Source of the DNA: Tychonema sp. LEGE 06208
GTDB lineage: Bacteria; Cyanobacteriota; Cyanobacteriia; Cyanobacteriales; Microcoleaceae
Direction: 5' to 3'
NCBI RefSeq assembly: GCF_015207505.1
Contig: NZ_JADEWT010000031.1
Coordinates: forward strand, 1 to 55,402
Length of the DNA stretch: 55,402 bases
Part shown: positions 26,121 through 35,984 of the stretch, one piece after another
Position numbering within the stretch: the first letter of the stretch is position 1
How the letters are laid out: each line of letters opens with the position of its first letter
Notes under the pieces: generated by a model
Database searches by the model: none
What the model saw: the letters and a program-made list of their open reading frames with translations, nothing else
Told to the model about the DNA's origin: nothing
Position numbers and translations under genes: made by a program

Positions 26121-27353
26121 TCACCCAGATTTTCGATAGACTATATCTTCGCACAATTGAGCAAAGAATTTACCTTTAACATCCCAATCATATACTTCCC
26201 TGACGTGATTTCGACCTGCTTCACCCAAGCGCGATCGCAACTCGGCATCGCCGGCTAAATGAGCGATCGCCTCAGCTAGACCCTGCACTGCCTGTTCTGG
26301 ATTGTAAGCAGGTACTTTTACCCCCGTTTGTGCCGTCACTTGAGTAGCAGGCCCTCCCAAATCCAAGCAGATAATGGGACGCCCCGCCGCCATCCCCTCC
26401 AGACAAGTCCACCCCCCAGAATCGTGCAAGCTAGGGTGAATCAGTACATGAGACTCCCCTAACTTGCCCAAACTTTCTTCGCGCGGCAGCCTCCCCCACA
26501 ACTTAACTTGAGAAGCAATGCCCAATTCTTGCGCTAAAGACTGAAGGCGATCGCCTTCCGGGCCATCCCCCAGCAGCCAATATTCGGCATTCGGCAAGTT
26601 AGCTCGGGCAAAGGCCCGTACCGCCAGGTGATAGCCTTTCCAGTGCAGCAACCGCCCCATACTGATGAACCTAATCGGCGAATCCCCTGGCATTTTGCAC
26701 TCTCCCAGCCGCCCCATCTCTGCCTTTGACAGACCGGCTTCAGAAAGCACCTGCACCTTTTTAGCCCCCATCGCCCGCACCCGCTTCGCCGTGTCATCCG
26801 TGGTCGCCAAAGCTAAGACGCTTCTTTGAGCCGTCATCCTGGCAAAGGGATCTCTCTCACCGAGGCGCTGCCCCCAGTCTCGCGCTGTTTCGTAAAGTTT
26901 TGCCTTGGAGCTAAAATCTTCCCAAAAAGGTTTAGGGGCTGCTTCGCCACCGCCCACAGGCCCCCAAATAAAAGGAATAGGCAGCAGCGAGATGAAGCTC
27001 GGCGACCAAAATTTAACGTAGGTGACGTGGCGGGCGATGTCGAAATTAATTTGGCGGTGGAGATCGCGCGCCTCTAAATAAGCCAAAATTTGCCACAGGT
27101 AATAGTGCAATTGCAGCCCTCCCTGTCTACCTTTAAAGTTTTCGCTCCAGCCGAAAGGCTCAATGTAGACGAAGTGCAGATTAGGGTTCGGGTACGCGGC
27201 GAGGAAGGCTTCAATAGCGGTACGGTAAAAGGTGCGAGTTATTACCCATACATCGTGATGTTTGGCGGCTTCTACCACCGCATTCCAGCCCACTCCTTCC
27301 TCAGATCCTTGTCCGGGTTCGCAAGCAAAGGCAGACAATAAAATTTTCATCAA
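26121..27353 (-). CDS. glycosyltransferase family 4
   Basis: 410 residues. N-terminal MMKILLSAFACEPGQGSEEGVGWN is a typical GT4 lead with the acceptor-domain glycine loop; FIWGPVGGGEAAP at about 130-142 is characteristic of one EPS transferase subgroup. The donor domain from about 225 (RFISMGRLLHWKGYHLAV) ends with HPSLHDSGGWTCLEGMAAGRP, containing the E-rich donor-binding motif. The start overlaps the stop of the upstream gene by 4 bp (ATGA), a clear operon sign. Sugar specificity unknown. Confidence 0.9.
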   Translation of the reverse strand: MMKILLSAFACEPGQGSEEGVGWNAVVEAAKHHDVWVITRTFYRTAIEAFLAAYPNPNLHFVYIEPFGWSENFKGRQGGLQLHYYLWQILAYLEARDLHRQINFDIARHVTYVKFWSPSFISLLPIPFIWGPVGGGEAAPKPFWEDFSSKAKLYETARDWGQRLGERDPFARMTAQRSVLALATTDDTAKRVRAMGAKKVQVLSEAGLSKAEMGRLGECKMPGDSPIRFISMGRLLHWKGYHLAVRAFARANLPNAEYWLLGDGPEGDRLQSLAQELGIASQVKLWGRLPREESLGKLGESHVLIHPSLHDSGGWTCLEGMAAGRPIICLDLGGPATQVTAQTGVKVPAYNPEQAVQGLAEAIAHLAGDAELRSRLGEAGRNHVREVYDWDVKGKFFAQLCEDIVYRKSG

Positions 27354-28519
27354 CTTTTCTCCAATACTAGCGAAGTCACATCGGCTATTAATTTCGCAGC
27401 ATTTTCTGGTGTATGTTCAGCGATCAATTGCTGGGATTTTTTGCCCATAATTACTAACTTTTCGGGGCAATCAATCAAGTTCCGCATCGCATTTGCCATA
27501 CCTTCCGAATTATAGGGATCAAAAATATAACCATTTTCACCTTCAACGATCATTTCGCAAGCCCCCGCCCATTTTGAACACAAAACCGGCTTACCAAATG
27601 CCATCGCTTCTAGTACCACCATTCCCCAAGTATCTTCTAACGTAGGAAAAACAAACGCATCAGCTGCTAGAAAATAAGATCCCAAGTATCCGTATTCGAT
27701 CCACCCTGTCCAAACAATTTGTTTTTCTAAATCCCATTCTTTTGTAAGTGCTTCTAGTTCCGATCGCTGTTCCCCATCTCCAACGATAATGACTGTGTAA
27801 TTCGAGTATCCCTGGCTTTGCAAAATTGTGCAAGCTTCTAACAGATTCTTAATCCCTTTGCGAGAAATTACTTGACCCACGCACAGAAAAATTGGGTGGG
27901 AGAATGACAAAGAGATAGAATTATTATTGTCTATTTTTTTTACCAAAGCTTTAGCATCAGGAACCATGTAAGGTTGAGCAAATATCTTACTTTCGGCTGC
28001 CCCAATCACTTCAACCAAATATTCTTTACCTCGGCGACTATTAGAAACAAAGGTATCCGCAAATTTACCCATCCATCGTCGAATCGTCGATCGCACCTTA
28101 GAATCTCGAAAGTCTACATTCGGGGAACTACTTTCATAAACTAAAACCAGTCGCCATTTCCCTATAGGCTTAAAAATTATAGCTACCAATGTCCAGATCG
28201 AAAATCCACTAGCAAAAATGACCTGGGGCTTGAATTTCAAAAGAGGAAAAATAATCCCAGGAGTAGCCTTAATATAACCACGACTGTACCCTGTTTTTAT
28301 CTTTTGGGTGGTGATGAATTGTGTATCTCCCACAACTTCGACTACTTCTGTACCAGCAGCTTCCGGATCGTAGCGCGGCCAGAGGCGACCTGTATAAAAA
28401 ATCGTGTTCGGAATTAGTTTTTTGAGCTCATGTAAAACCGGCGGCCAATAGGCCCCAAACTCTGCAGAAGGAACGAGCCAAGCGATGCGAACTTCATTTT
28501 TGTCAACCATCCTATTCAC
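27350..28519 (-). CDS. glycosyltransferase family 4
   Basis: 389 residues; GT-B fold. IFLCVGQVISRKGIKNLLEA (about 210-229) opens the donor domain; FVFPTLEDTWGMVVLEAMAFGKPV (about 293-316) is a classic GT4 donor motif. It overlaps the upstream GT2 gene by 8 bp and the downstream GT4 gene by 4 bp, so the three are translationally coupled. An alternative start at 28510 (MVDKNE) would remove the upstream overlap. Donor sugar unknown. Confidence 0.9.
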   Translation of the reverse strand: MNRMVDKNEVRIAWLVPSAEFGAYWPPVLHELKKLIPNTIFYTGRLWPRYDPEAAGTEVVEVVGDTQFITTQKIKTGYSRGYIKATPGIIFPLLKFKPQVIFASGFSIWTLVAIIFKPIGKWRLVLVYESSSPNVDFRDSKVRSTIRRWMGKFADTFVSNSRRGKEYLVEVIGAAESKIFAQPYMVPDAKALVKKIDNNNSISLSFSHPIFLCVGQVISRKGIKNLLEACTILQSQGYSNYTVIIVGDGEQRSELEALTKEWDLEKQIVWTGWIEYGYLGSYFLAADAFVFPTLEDTWGMVVLEAMAFGKPVLCSKWAGACEMIVEGENGYIFDPYNSEGMANAMRNLIDCPEKLVIMGKKSQQLIAEHTPENAAKLIADVTSLVLEKS

Positions 28520-29420
28520 CTTGAGTTTTGTTTTTAGTCAATCCCAGTTTACTCAACACTGAGAGCCAAACTAACCTGCGATAAGGTAGCAGCCAATAAA
28601 TTGGCCACAACAACCCACCATGCCGCTGAGCAAATACTTTCCACTCTTGAGCTGGTTGCAGGGTAGTATCTTTGAATGATAAACCTTTCGGTTTACTCAT
28701 TTTATCTAATCCTTCGCTTAAATTCTCAGCAGCCATTTTGGTAACTTGGGGATTGAGGGAACAAGTACCTAAATAGCCCGGAGCAATCCAAACTGTACAT
28801 CCTTTCTGTCTGGCTCGTAAACCATAATCCCAATCACCAATATAATGGACAAAAGCCGGATCGAGGTTGCCGACTATTTGCACAACACTGCGGGGAATTA
28901 ATACGCAGTTGCCGTGCATAGTATCGCACATTTGAGGATCTTTTGTTGGTTCTAGGATACCATATCGGAAGGGGTGCAAAGCATTATTTCGCACCACACC
29001 CCCGTAAGTTGTTTGACCAGTTTCTGGGTCGCAGGTTGAACCGCCAATGATTGCTTTTGTTTCTCCTTTTTCTGATAATTTGTGACTGGTTTCTAGCAAG
29101 ACACTTATTGTTTTTGAATAAATAACAGTGTCATCATTTAACCACAGGTAGTAGTCGGGATCGTGTTTCATTGCTTCGCTGAAAGCCCAGCGCATTCCCC
29201 CGTTCCAAAATAGGTTCCCATCTCCGGAAAAAATCTTGACTTGAGGATAAGTTTGCTGTACTGCTTCGGCTGTGCCATCAGTGCTGCCGTCATCTACCAG
29301 ATAAGTATTGAGTGCAATTTCACTTGTTAATATTTGCTTAAAGAGCGACTCTAGAGTGGCCAAAGTCTTTAACTTGCGGTTATGGCAAGTCATCAGGACT
29401 GCTATACTCATCTGCTCCAT
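28512..29420 (-). CDS. glycosyltransferase family 2, rhamnosyltransferase-like
   Basis: 302 residues, GT-A fold. N-terminal VLMTCHNRKLKTLATLESL, then TYLVDDGSTDGTAEAV (about 39-54), and the metal-binding segment YYLWLNDDTVIY (about 90-101) with the DDx motif. WNGGMRWAFSEA is typical of rhamnosyl-type GT2 enzymes of polysaccharide loci. It overlaps the following GT4 gene. A 289-bp gap separates it from the upstream gene at 29710. Confidence 0.88.
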   Translation of the reverse strand: MEQMSIAVLMTCHNRKLKTLATLESLFKQILTSEIALNTYLVDDGSTDGTAEAVQQTYPQVKIFSGDGNLFWNGGMRWAFSEAMKHDPDYYLWLNDDTVIYSKTISVLLETSHKLSEKGETKAIIGGSTCDPETGQTTYGGVVRNNALHPFRYGILEPTKDPQMCDTMHGNCVLIPRSVVQIVGNLDPAFVHYIGDWDYGLRARQKGCTVWIAPGYLGTCSLNPQVTKMAAENLSEGLDKMSKPKGLSFKDTTLQPAQEWKVFAQRHGGLLWPIYWLLPYRRLVWLSVLSKLGLTKNKTQGE

Positions 29421-29709
29421 CTATATTTGAAGATTTGGCTATTGGTGAAAAATTAGTAGAAAACTGCTCTCTGACCATCGACAATGCCGATCGACTTCGA
29501 GTGCTATCCAATTATTAACTTAATCTGTCGCAACTATCAAGATATTTACTCGATCGCTGATTTTTTGATTTTTCCAGATTTCCCCAGACAATAATTTACT
29601 AATAAATTATTGTATAAATCAACACGCTGCCTCTCCGAAAATATACCAATAAATACCTCAAAAATGGCATAATCAATACCAGAGAAGTTCTGCGTTTAAT
29701 TAGTTTCAC

Positions 29710-30963
29710 TTACTTAGCAGTATATAAAACTTCTTCATACAGTTTTTGGTACTCGCGAGCTTGCACTTCTAAGGTAAACTTTGCTTCAACTTTCTCTCGT
29801 GCATTGCGACAAAGCTTTTGGTGTCGCTCTGAATCTTCTAGCACCCAAGCAATCCCTCGCGCTAAATCCTCTGTTTCATAAGGTTTAGCTAAATATCCAT
29901 TGGAGCAGTGATCGATCAGATCTGGCATTCCCCCGATCTTAAATCCGACGCTGGGGATACCGCAGGCTGCAGCTTCCATCACCGTGTTCGGCAAATTATC
30001 ATAAATAGAAGGGGCGACGAAGACATCTGCTGCTGCATAAACTATTGCTAAGGAAATATCATCAGCAAATTTACCTAAGTAATGTGCCTTAAAACCTAGT
30101 TCAATCGGGTTGGACGGCTCTGAAGAGCCAAAAACTAGCAACTCTATACGATCGCTCCAGCCCGATTTACTGAGGCTTTGCAAAGCCGATACTAGCAGAT
30201 TAAATCCTTTCCAGCGATCGCCCGTTCCGCTCGCACAGCCAAAAAGTACAATTTGTTTATCTTGAGGTAAATTCAGAATTTCTCGCACCCACTCGCGGTT
30301 TATCGGCTTGTACTTTTGAGTATTGATGCCGTAAGGAATTACCTCAACTCGATAATCTTTCAACAAAGAACTAGAACTAGCGCATTTAGCCAACCAAACA
30401 CTAGGGCTAACTAAAGTTAAGTTAAGATTTTTCCAAGATTTTGCTTTCCGTCGCCACACCCACCGCGACATATCCCAATCTTTGCTGCTGTGCAGTTGCG
30501 GACAGCTACCGCAAGATTCAGTATACCGATCGCACTCTTCGCTATAGTGACATCCACCCGTAAAAGGCCACATATCGTGCAGCGTCCAGACTAAGGGTTG
30601 ATTAAACCTCGGAATACTCTCTACTTGTAAATAACCCCCACAAACCCAGTGTAAATTAATAATATCAGGCTTAATTTTGGAAATTTGGACATCTAGAGAA
30701 TCTGGCAACCATTCTGTAGAAAAAATAACAGGCCTTCTCTCAGGGTAAAGTCGCAATGGCGAGTTATATAAAGTTGAAATAATCTTGTCCAACTTATTTG
30801 TAATAGTATTCTGTGACGAAATTATACTTGAATCGCCGCTTTTCTTATTTTTCACCAGCATTTGCGAAGACACGCCAATCCCCTGCAAACCTTGGTGCAG
30901 CCTGTAAGCTGCCCTGGCTGCACCGCCTTCAGTATCAGAACTATTGAGAAGTACAACCTTCAT
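29710..30963 (-). CDS. glycosyltransferase family 4, WcaC-like
   Basis: 417 residues. LLNSSDTEGGAARAAYRLHQGL at the start and PLVWTLHDMWPFTGGCHYSEECDRY (about 122-146, Cys-rich) are typical of the colanic-acid WcaC-like GT4 group; CGSCPQLHSS follows. The donor domain starts at about 230 (IVLFGCASGTGDRWKGFNLL) and ends with APSIYDNLPNTVMEAAACGIP. Likely adds one sugar to the EPS repeat unit. 34 bp downstream of the gene at 30998. Confidence 0.87.
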   Translation of the reverse strand: MKVVLLNSSDTEGGAARAAYRLHQGLQGIGVSSQMLVKNKKSGDSSIISSQNTITNKLDKIISTLYNSPLRLYPERRPVIFSTEWLPDSLDVQISKIKPDIINLHWVCGGYLQVESIPRFNQPLVWTLHDMWPFTGGCHYSEECDRYTESCGSCPQLHSSKDWDMSRWVWRRKAKSWKNLNLTLVSPSVWLAKCASSSSLLKDYRVEVIPYGINTQKYKPINREWVREILNLPQDKQIVLFGCASGTGDRWKGFNLLVSALQSLSKSGWSDRIELLVFGSSEPSNPIELGFKAHYLGKFADDISLAIVYAAADVFVAPSIYDNLPNTVMEAAACGIPSVGFKIGGMPDLIDHCSNGYLAKPYETEDLARGIAWVLEDSERHQKLCRNAREKVEAKFTLEVQAREYQKLYEEVLYTAK

Positions 30964-30997
30964 TTCCCCTGCCTCTCCTCTAGATTGATAGCTAATT

Positions 30998-31930
30998 TTA
31001 CCTGATTTGTTTCAAAAATTTACTGACTTTTTTTTGAACCTTCCTTACCAATGGCGGATCGTAATCATATAAAGTGTTTTCTGTAAAATTATCTGCTTGT
31101 CTATCCCGAATTGCAAAGGGCGGGTGTTTCATTGGAAATGTTATAGCTTCTACAGGCATATTACTGTAAGGACTGTTCACATCCTCCGTATTAGTTCCCT
31201 CTACACCATGTCCGATATTAGAAACTAAATTGACATTGGCAAGAATATTCGTACCATTTTGAATAAAGCTAGCAAATGTCCACTGATAAGCCCAACTCTG
31301 TAATTTCTTTTCATAACAAAGCTGAAAAGTATTTGTCCAAACTTTTACAGCATGGGAGTCTCCCAGTACATCCATCAAAAAATTACCATCACGAATTTCT
31401 GGCCACAGCTTCATATCTAAATCATAGTGCTGCCAAGCTCGCCTCCAACTCGCCCAAGTCCAGCAGTGATTGTAGCGAGAAAAATAGTAGCTGTAATCAG
31501 TTCTTTTCCGCCCAAACTGAACATTTTGACCAGAGATTGACAGAATCCGGTGGTCGTCTCGGTAACGATCTAGCAATTCCTCAGCGAAGCGGAAAAATGT
31601 AGGATGAGGGAGACAGTCATCCTCAAGAATAATTGCCTCTTCAACCGTATCAAACACCCAATTCATACCGCTAGAAACTCGCAGCCGACAACCGAGATTT
31701 ACGTCTGCGTAATTCTTCAAAACTTCGCAGTCCCAATCTACTTGGTCAATAATAGCTCTAGCGGCAGCACATTCTCGATCTTCTCCAGGCCTATCTGGAC
31801 GCGGGCCGTCAGCAACTACTAGCAATTTCGGGGGTTTTGCCTGACGAATTGCCTCAAACACCGTTTGTGTTTCTTGAGGGCGTTTAAAGATAATCAAGAC
31901 AATTGGGGTTTTTACTTGCCAGTCATACAT
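30998..31930 (-). CDS. glycosyltransferase family 2-like (HlpA-like group)
   Basis: 310 residues. Begins IVLIIFKRPQETQTVFEAI; the central VEEAIILEDDCLPHPTFFRF (about 96-115) carries the Glu-Asp-Asp metal site, and the Trp-rich NHCWTWASWRRAWQHYD segment is characteristic of this group, which is often annotated haemolytic-protein HlpA-like but is a sugar or phosphosugar transferase by motif. The C-terminal basic tail (VRKVQKKVSKFLKQI) may bind membrane. Role in EPS assembly inferred from context. Confidence 0.8.
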   Translation of the reverse strand: MYDWQVKTPIVLIIFKRPQETQTVFEAIRQAKPPKLLVVADGPRPDRPGEDRECAAARAIIDQVDWDCEVLKNYADVNLGCRLRVSSGMNWVFDTVEEAIILEDDCLPHPTFFRFAEELLDRYRDDHRILSISGQNVQFGRKRTDYSYYFSRYNHCWTWASWRRAWQHYDLDMKLWPEIRDGNFLMDVLGDSHAVKVWTNTFQLCYEKKLQSWAYQWTFASFIQNGTNILANVNLVSNIGHGVEGTNTEDVNSPYSNMPVEAITFPMKHPPFAIRDRQADNFTENTLYDYDPPLVRKVQKKVSKFLKQIR

Positions 31931-32045
31931 TTATTTTCCTACTCTTATGTCTTTAATGATTACTTAGGTCTTCTTCATCATCAAGTTTGGAAAACTTGAT
32001 CTTTGAACGATATATTGGAAACAACATTTTCTTTTGGAAAAAATA

Positions 32046-33107
32046 TCATCGCTTTATGATATTTTTAACCTGAGATAGTCTACTTTTTATGCCGAATTTT
32101 CTCTCTTCTAAAGTATCAACAATTATTTTAGAAATATTAGGTTTTGGTATCCCTAGATATCCGGCAGCATATTTCATAAACTCCTCTCCCACTGGCAAAG
32201 TCCAAAACAAGGATTTGGGATTAGATACTTGTAGGAAAAGTCTCTTAATTCCCCTAGTTTTTTCTGCGGGCAGATGCCAAACATCAAGCTGAAAATTTGA
32301 TTTACTTGCCGTGTAAAATTGCGCTGATGTCCATATCCGTTCAAGATAAGGGTTTGCCGTTCCCGGTGCATACCCTTGCTTGTTATAAATATAGGTTAAC
32401 ATCTGCTCCTCTGTATTAAATTTTGATTTGCCTTGTGCAAACCTTTCTAAAGAAATATTCCAAATCAAGTCAATTTCTTCAGATAATTTTTTAATATTCT
32501 CTCCGGTTCCTCCAATAAATTCCGCTCCAAAATAAGGAGGAGCCTGCTCACTATTGTACCCTAGTTCAGAGTAAATTTTTTGCATTTCTGCTCTAGTCAA
32601 ACCATTAATCGCTTGATCTTCTGGGTAAAAGCGCTCGTAAGTAGCTATCCCATTTTTTTTGATTGCTTCTGTCATTCTATCTACCGAATTAACCCACACG
32701 CAATCAGAATCTAGGGACATACATATATCGTTCGAGTCCGAGTTGTTTTTGAGGTATTTAACAATATTGAATTTGAAATATGTACTTCTGAAAGCGTGGA
32801 AGTATTCTAGCGGATGCTTATAGGTGAAAGGTAAATGAGCCACCTTAACACCGATGTTGGCAAAAAATTCTTCCATGTTGAAGTTGCCTAGATTGGGTAA
32901 TTTTTCTGCATTGGTACACAAGATATGATTGGCACTAGGATTATTTCTCACACTCGTAGCAAAAAATACTACAACGCACTGCCAGTAAATTGATTGGAAC
33001 TGGCATGATGAAGATTTGATATTTAATCCTTGAGGATAAATACTCTCTTCACCTTCTCGATCGCAGCACATTCCAGTGAGTATATACACAGAACCTCTGT
33101 TTTTCAT
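32046..33107 (-). CDS. unknown protein with DxD-type glycosyltransferase features
   Basis: 353 residues; not recognised by name. ICMSLDSDCVWVNSVDRM (about 127-144) is a nucleotide-sugar-transferase-type DxD motif; FGAEFIGGTGENIKKLSEEIDLI and FNTEEQMLTYIYN follow in the order of GT-A-like enzymes. The N-terminal 40 residues (many Cys, ECDREG-like) do not look like a signal. Lower GC than neighbours. Position inside the EPS block suggests a sugar transferase, but the specific reaction is unknown. Confidence 0.6.
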   Translation of the reverse strand: MKNRGSVYILTGMCCDREGEESIYPQGLNIKSSSCQFQSIYWQCVVVFFATSVRNNPSANHILCTNAEKLPNLGNFNMEEFFANIGVKVAHLPFTYKHPLEYFHAFRSTYFKFNIVKYLKNNSDSNDICMSLDSDCVWVNSVDRMTEAIKKNGIATYERFYPEDQAINGLTRAEMQKIYSELGYNSEQAPPYFGAEFIGGTGENIKKLSEEIDLIWNISLERFAQGKSKFNTEEQMLTYIYNKQGYAPGTANPYLERIWTSAQFYTASKSNFQLDVWHLPAEKTRGIKRLFLQVSNPKSLFWTLPVGEEFMKYAAGYLGIPKPNISKIIVDTLEERKFGIKSRLSQVKNIIKR

Positions 33108-33320
33108 TGGATTTTTCCATAAATTTTATATAATGATAACTTCAAACTTGAGTTCCCGGTGGTATTTGGATGTTAAATTTACAAGATTTAACCATACTCC
33201 CGACAGTCGGGATTCAAGTGTTATGGCGATATTGTTGAGTGACTGAATCAGACTTGCCACTTCAACCTGACCCATGCCACAGTCTATTTGATGGTTATAG
33301 GTCAGTTTTTCTTCACAATC

Positions 33321-34520
33321 TCAATTAACAACATCAACCATCATTTGAGATTGAAACTTAGACCACTTCAGAACCATCACAGCCGCTATGAATGCCAGTG
33401 TATCATTTTTAGTCTGATATGGCAAAAATCTATAGCGATAAGCAGCCATCCTGGAATTGCTTTCTTGGTATAGAACATCTTGGGCAAAGTTCCCCCACCG
33501 CTCATCTATCAAATCAATTGTCATGCCAGCATGACCAGAAGGCAGTAGCATATTAGAGCCATGAAGACCAATTACTAAGCGACTTTCTGAATAAATACGG
33601 CATATTTCTTTTTCAATTTTTTCATTAAAACTATCGACCCTGTAATCTTCAATCCATTCGGGGAACTTAGTTTTTGTGCCCAGACCAGCCACAGCAAATT
33701 TTGCTTCTGGTACTTGCAACCTTATTTTCTCAAAGCACTGCTGAATTTTCATATTTTGCAATTCCAGTGCGATTTCTCCTTGATTCAGCTTTCTCAGACC
33801 TCGGCAAAGCAAACGGTTAACTAACAGGCGATCTTCCCGCCAAATAAAAGTAATTTTTATTTCCTCTTTCTCAAAGTTGTGTTTAGGTACTCCACTAAAC
33901 CGCGTGATGTCAAACCGACTTGGATGAGAATAACCTTCACTGACGTAAATTTCTTCAAAACGTTTAGTTTCTTTCTCAACAAACTCAGCGAAGCTGGGAT
34001 AGTAATTTTGACCATTTTGTAAAGAAATAGGCACTGTCCAGACTTCAGCAACTCCATCCGGAACCATCCACCTTAAAAACTTAGGAACTATCACCACTAA
34101 TCCACACTCAGGATTGTCGTCTAAGTGCCTTTGTGCATTTAGCAACTTGAGCAGGGAGTGACCATAAAGATGGTCGATACAGTTTAAAATGATTACTCGC
34201 TTGCGCGGCTTAAAAATTTCTTTTGCAATCTCAAGTTTTTCGGAGCGAGGATTTTGGAGAGAGTTGAGTAACGCTTTCCCCAACCAATCCTTTGCGAAAG
34301 CATTCTCGGCAAAAACTGCTGCTTTCTTTAAATCGACTTGCAGGGAGTTTATGACTCCATGACCTACTTTCAGCTCGTCGATGATTTCGCTGCCGCATCC
34401 GCCGCACTTAGAATCTATAACAATGTGAATTCCCTGCCACAAAAGAGTTTTGGGATTAAGTTCTGTTCCGCAATAGGGGCAATTCGATCGCTGTTGGATG
34501 TTGGGTTTAATTTCAATCAC
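33321..34520 (-). CDS. zinc-ribbon fused to glycosyltransferase-like domain, unknown
   Basis: 399 residues. The N-terminus has a clear zinc ribbon: Cys14-x2-Cys17 and Cys39-x2-Cys42. Residues 100-370 look like a GT-B or GT61-like transferase: RVIILNCIDHLYGHSLLKLL, then a late RLVIGLHGSNMLLPSGHAGMT (about 333-353), similar to the HG(A/S)xL donor motif of GT61-type enzymes. A zinc ribbon on such a protein is unusual. Overlaps the flippase gene by 4 bp (ATGA), so it is coupled to Wzx. Function inferred from context. Confidence 0.6.
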   Translation of the reverse strand: MIEIKPNIQQRSNCPYCGTELNPKTLLWQGIHIVIDSKCGGCGSEIIDELKVGHGVINSLQVDLKKAAVFAENAFAKDWLGKALLNSLQNPRSEKLEIAKEIFKPRKRVIILNCIDHLYGHSLLKLLNAQRHLDDNPECGLVVIVPKFLRWMVPDGVAEVWTVPISLQNGQNYYPSFAEFVEKETKRFEEIYVSEGYSHPSRFDITRFSGVPKHNFEKEEIKITFIWREDRLLVNRLLCRGLRKLNQGEIALELQNMKIQQCFEKIRLQVPEAKFAVAGLGTKTKFPEWIEDYRVDSFNEKIEKEICRIYSESRLVIGLHGSNMLLPSGHAGMTIDLIDERWGNFAQDVLYQESNSRMAAYRYRFLPYQTKNDTLAFIAAVMVLKWSKFQSQMMVDVVN

Positions 34521-35854
34521 TGTATTAATCCTTTGATTCTACGAGCTGCCTCGTATAAGTTGAGAGAGCGCCCGATAAATCTTCCAAAAGGCCGCAATTC
34601 CTTAATCAAGAAATTGACTAATATAATCATGTAAAAATAAGTTATTAAAGTAGCCACAGTTGCTCCAAAAGCTCCATACTTAGGAATTAGTAGCAAGTTT
34701 AATCCCACATTGAAAAGAGATCCAACCACAGTCAAGTAAAAACTGTAGCGCAACTGACCTTCTATGGTAAAGTAGGTGTTCCGCGCCAACCCAAAGTTAC
34801 TGCCAAATTGCGCCCAAACATAGAGTGTCAAAACTGCTGCTGATTTCGCATAGTTATCACCGTAAAGCAGATGCACTATTAACGGAGAAAGCAATGAAAT
34901 CGGGATTGCTACTCCCAACCAAAAAAACATCATGATATCCGAGTAAATTTGAAATTTATTTAGATATTCTTGATAATTATTATGTCTCAAATTCGCTAAT
35001 TTGGGAAAAATAGAGCTAGATAGTATCATTGGCAAGAAATCGCAGATTTCTGAAATTTTAACAGCCGCAGCATAATACCCCAGTTCAGCATTTTTATTCA
35101 TAGAACCGAGCATTATCTGATCGGTTTTCGAGTAGACGTAAACTGCCAATCCTGACAAAATTATAGGCCAACTCTCCCAGATCAATTCCTTGCTCCGCTC
35201 CCAACTGAATTGCCAATCCTTAATTTTATTGCCAGTAATCTGATAAAAATATACATAAGCCATTCCTACCATTGCCACCTCTATCAATCTAATGCAGGCG
35301 AAGGCAAGTAGCGGAGCCTTAAATGTTACCAACCCAATTCTGACAGCGGCGACTAAAAAAGATACCGAATTCTTCGCCAACACTGTATATTTTGACTGGA
35401 CTTGGGACTGAAACCAAAAATTTATGGCCTCAAAAGAATTAAAAATAGTTCCTGCCGCGATGATGCCCACTAGCCAGCGAGTCAGGCTGTCATTGGGCTT
35501 AAGTAGGGAAATCACGGTGACAGTTAACACCAGAGTAATCAGACCACCAATAAATTGCAGTCCGAAGGAAGTTCCGAGGGTCTCATTTTTGCATTCAGGG
35601 TTGCGAGCGATATCGCGGATGACGATTCTCCCCAACCCCATGGAGGCCACCGCACTAAACAGAGACACAAAGGCAACGGCGTAGTTGAGCAAGCCAAATT
35701 CAGCCGGCCCCAGATACCGAGCTACCCAAAGACCAACCACCAGACCCATAACCATCTGCAAGATTTGGTCTGTGAATAGCCAAGCTATGTTGCTTAGCAC
35801 CTGGCGCAGACCAGGCCCAAGCTTTTGACTGACCGCAGTTAACTTATCGAGCAT
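34517..35854 (-). CDS. polysaccharide flippase, Wzx/RfbX family
   Basis: 445-residue MATE/MVF-type membrane protein that flips lipid-linked repeat units across the inner membrane. Many hydrophobic spans are visible, such as NIAWLFTDQILQMVMGLVVG (about 22-41), the GLLNYAVAFVSLFSAVASMG pair and LRYSFYLTVVGSLFNVGLN (about 365-383). The early motif QILQMVMGLVVGLWVARYLG is typical. The upstream Wzy-like gene is 130 bp away; the downstream zinc-ribbon gene overlaps by 4 bp. Confidence 0.9.
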   Translation of the reverse strand: MLDKLTAVSQKLGPGLRQVLSNIAWLFTDQILQMVMGLVVGLWVARYLGPAEFGLLNYAVAFVSLFSAVASMGLGRIVIRDIARNPECKNETLGTSFGLQFIGGLITLVLTVTVISLLKPNDSLTRWLVGIIAAGTIFNSFEAINFWFQSQVQSKYTVLAKNSVSFLVAAVRIGLVTFKAPLLAFACIRLIEVAMVGMAYVYFYQITGNKIKDWQFSWERSKELIWESWPIILSGLAVYVYSKTDQIMLGSMNKNAELGYYAAAVKISEICDFLPMILSSSIFPKLANLRHNNYQEYLNKFQIYSDIMMFFWLGVAIPISLLSPLIVHLLYGDNYAKSAAVLTLYVWAQFGSNFGLARNTYFTIEGQLRYSFYLTVVGSLFNVGLNLLLIPKYGAFGATVATLITYFYMIILVNFLIKELRPFGRFIGRSLNLYEAARRIKGLIQ

Positions 35855-35984
35855 CAGAAGATTTTAAGTGTTGATAAAATATAAAGGCGGTTGTGGAAGG
35901 CTGGGCTATCCTGCAGAATCAGACTCGTTAGATGATATTATAGCACAGCTTGGCACATCTGCGATACGCGCAAGGAACTTTATT

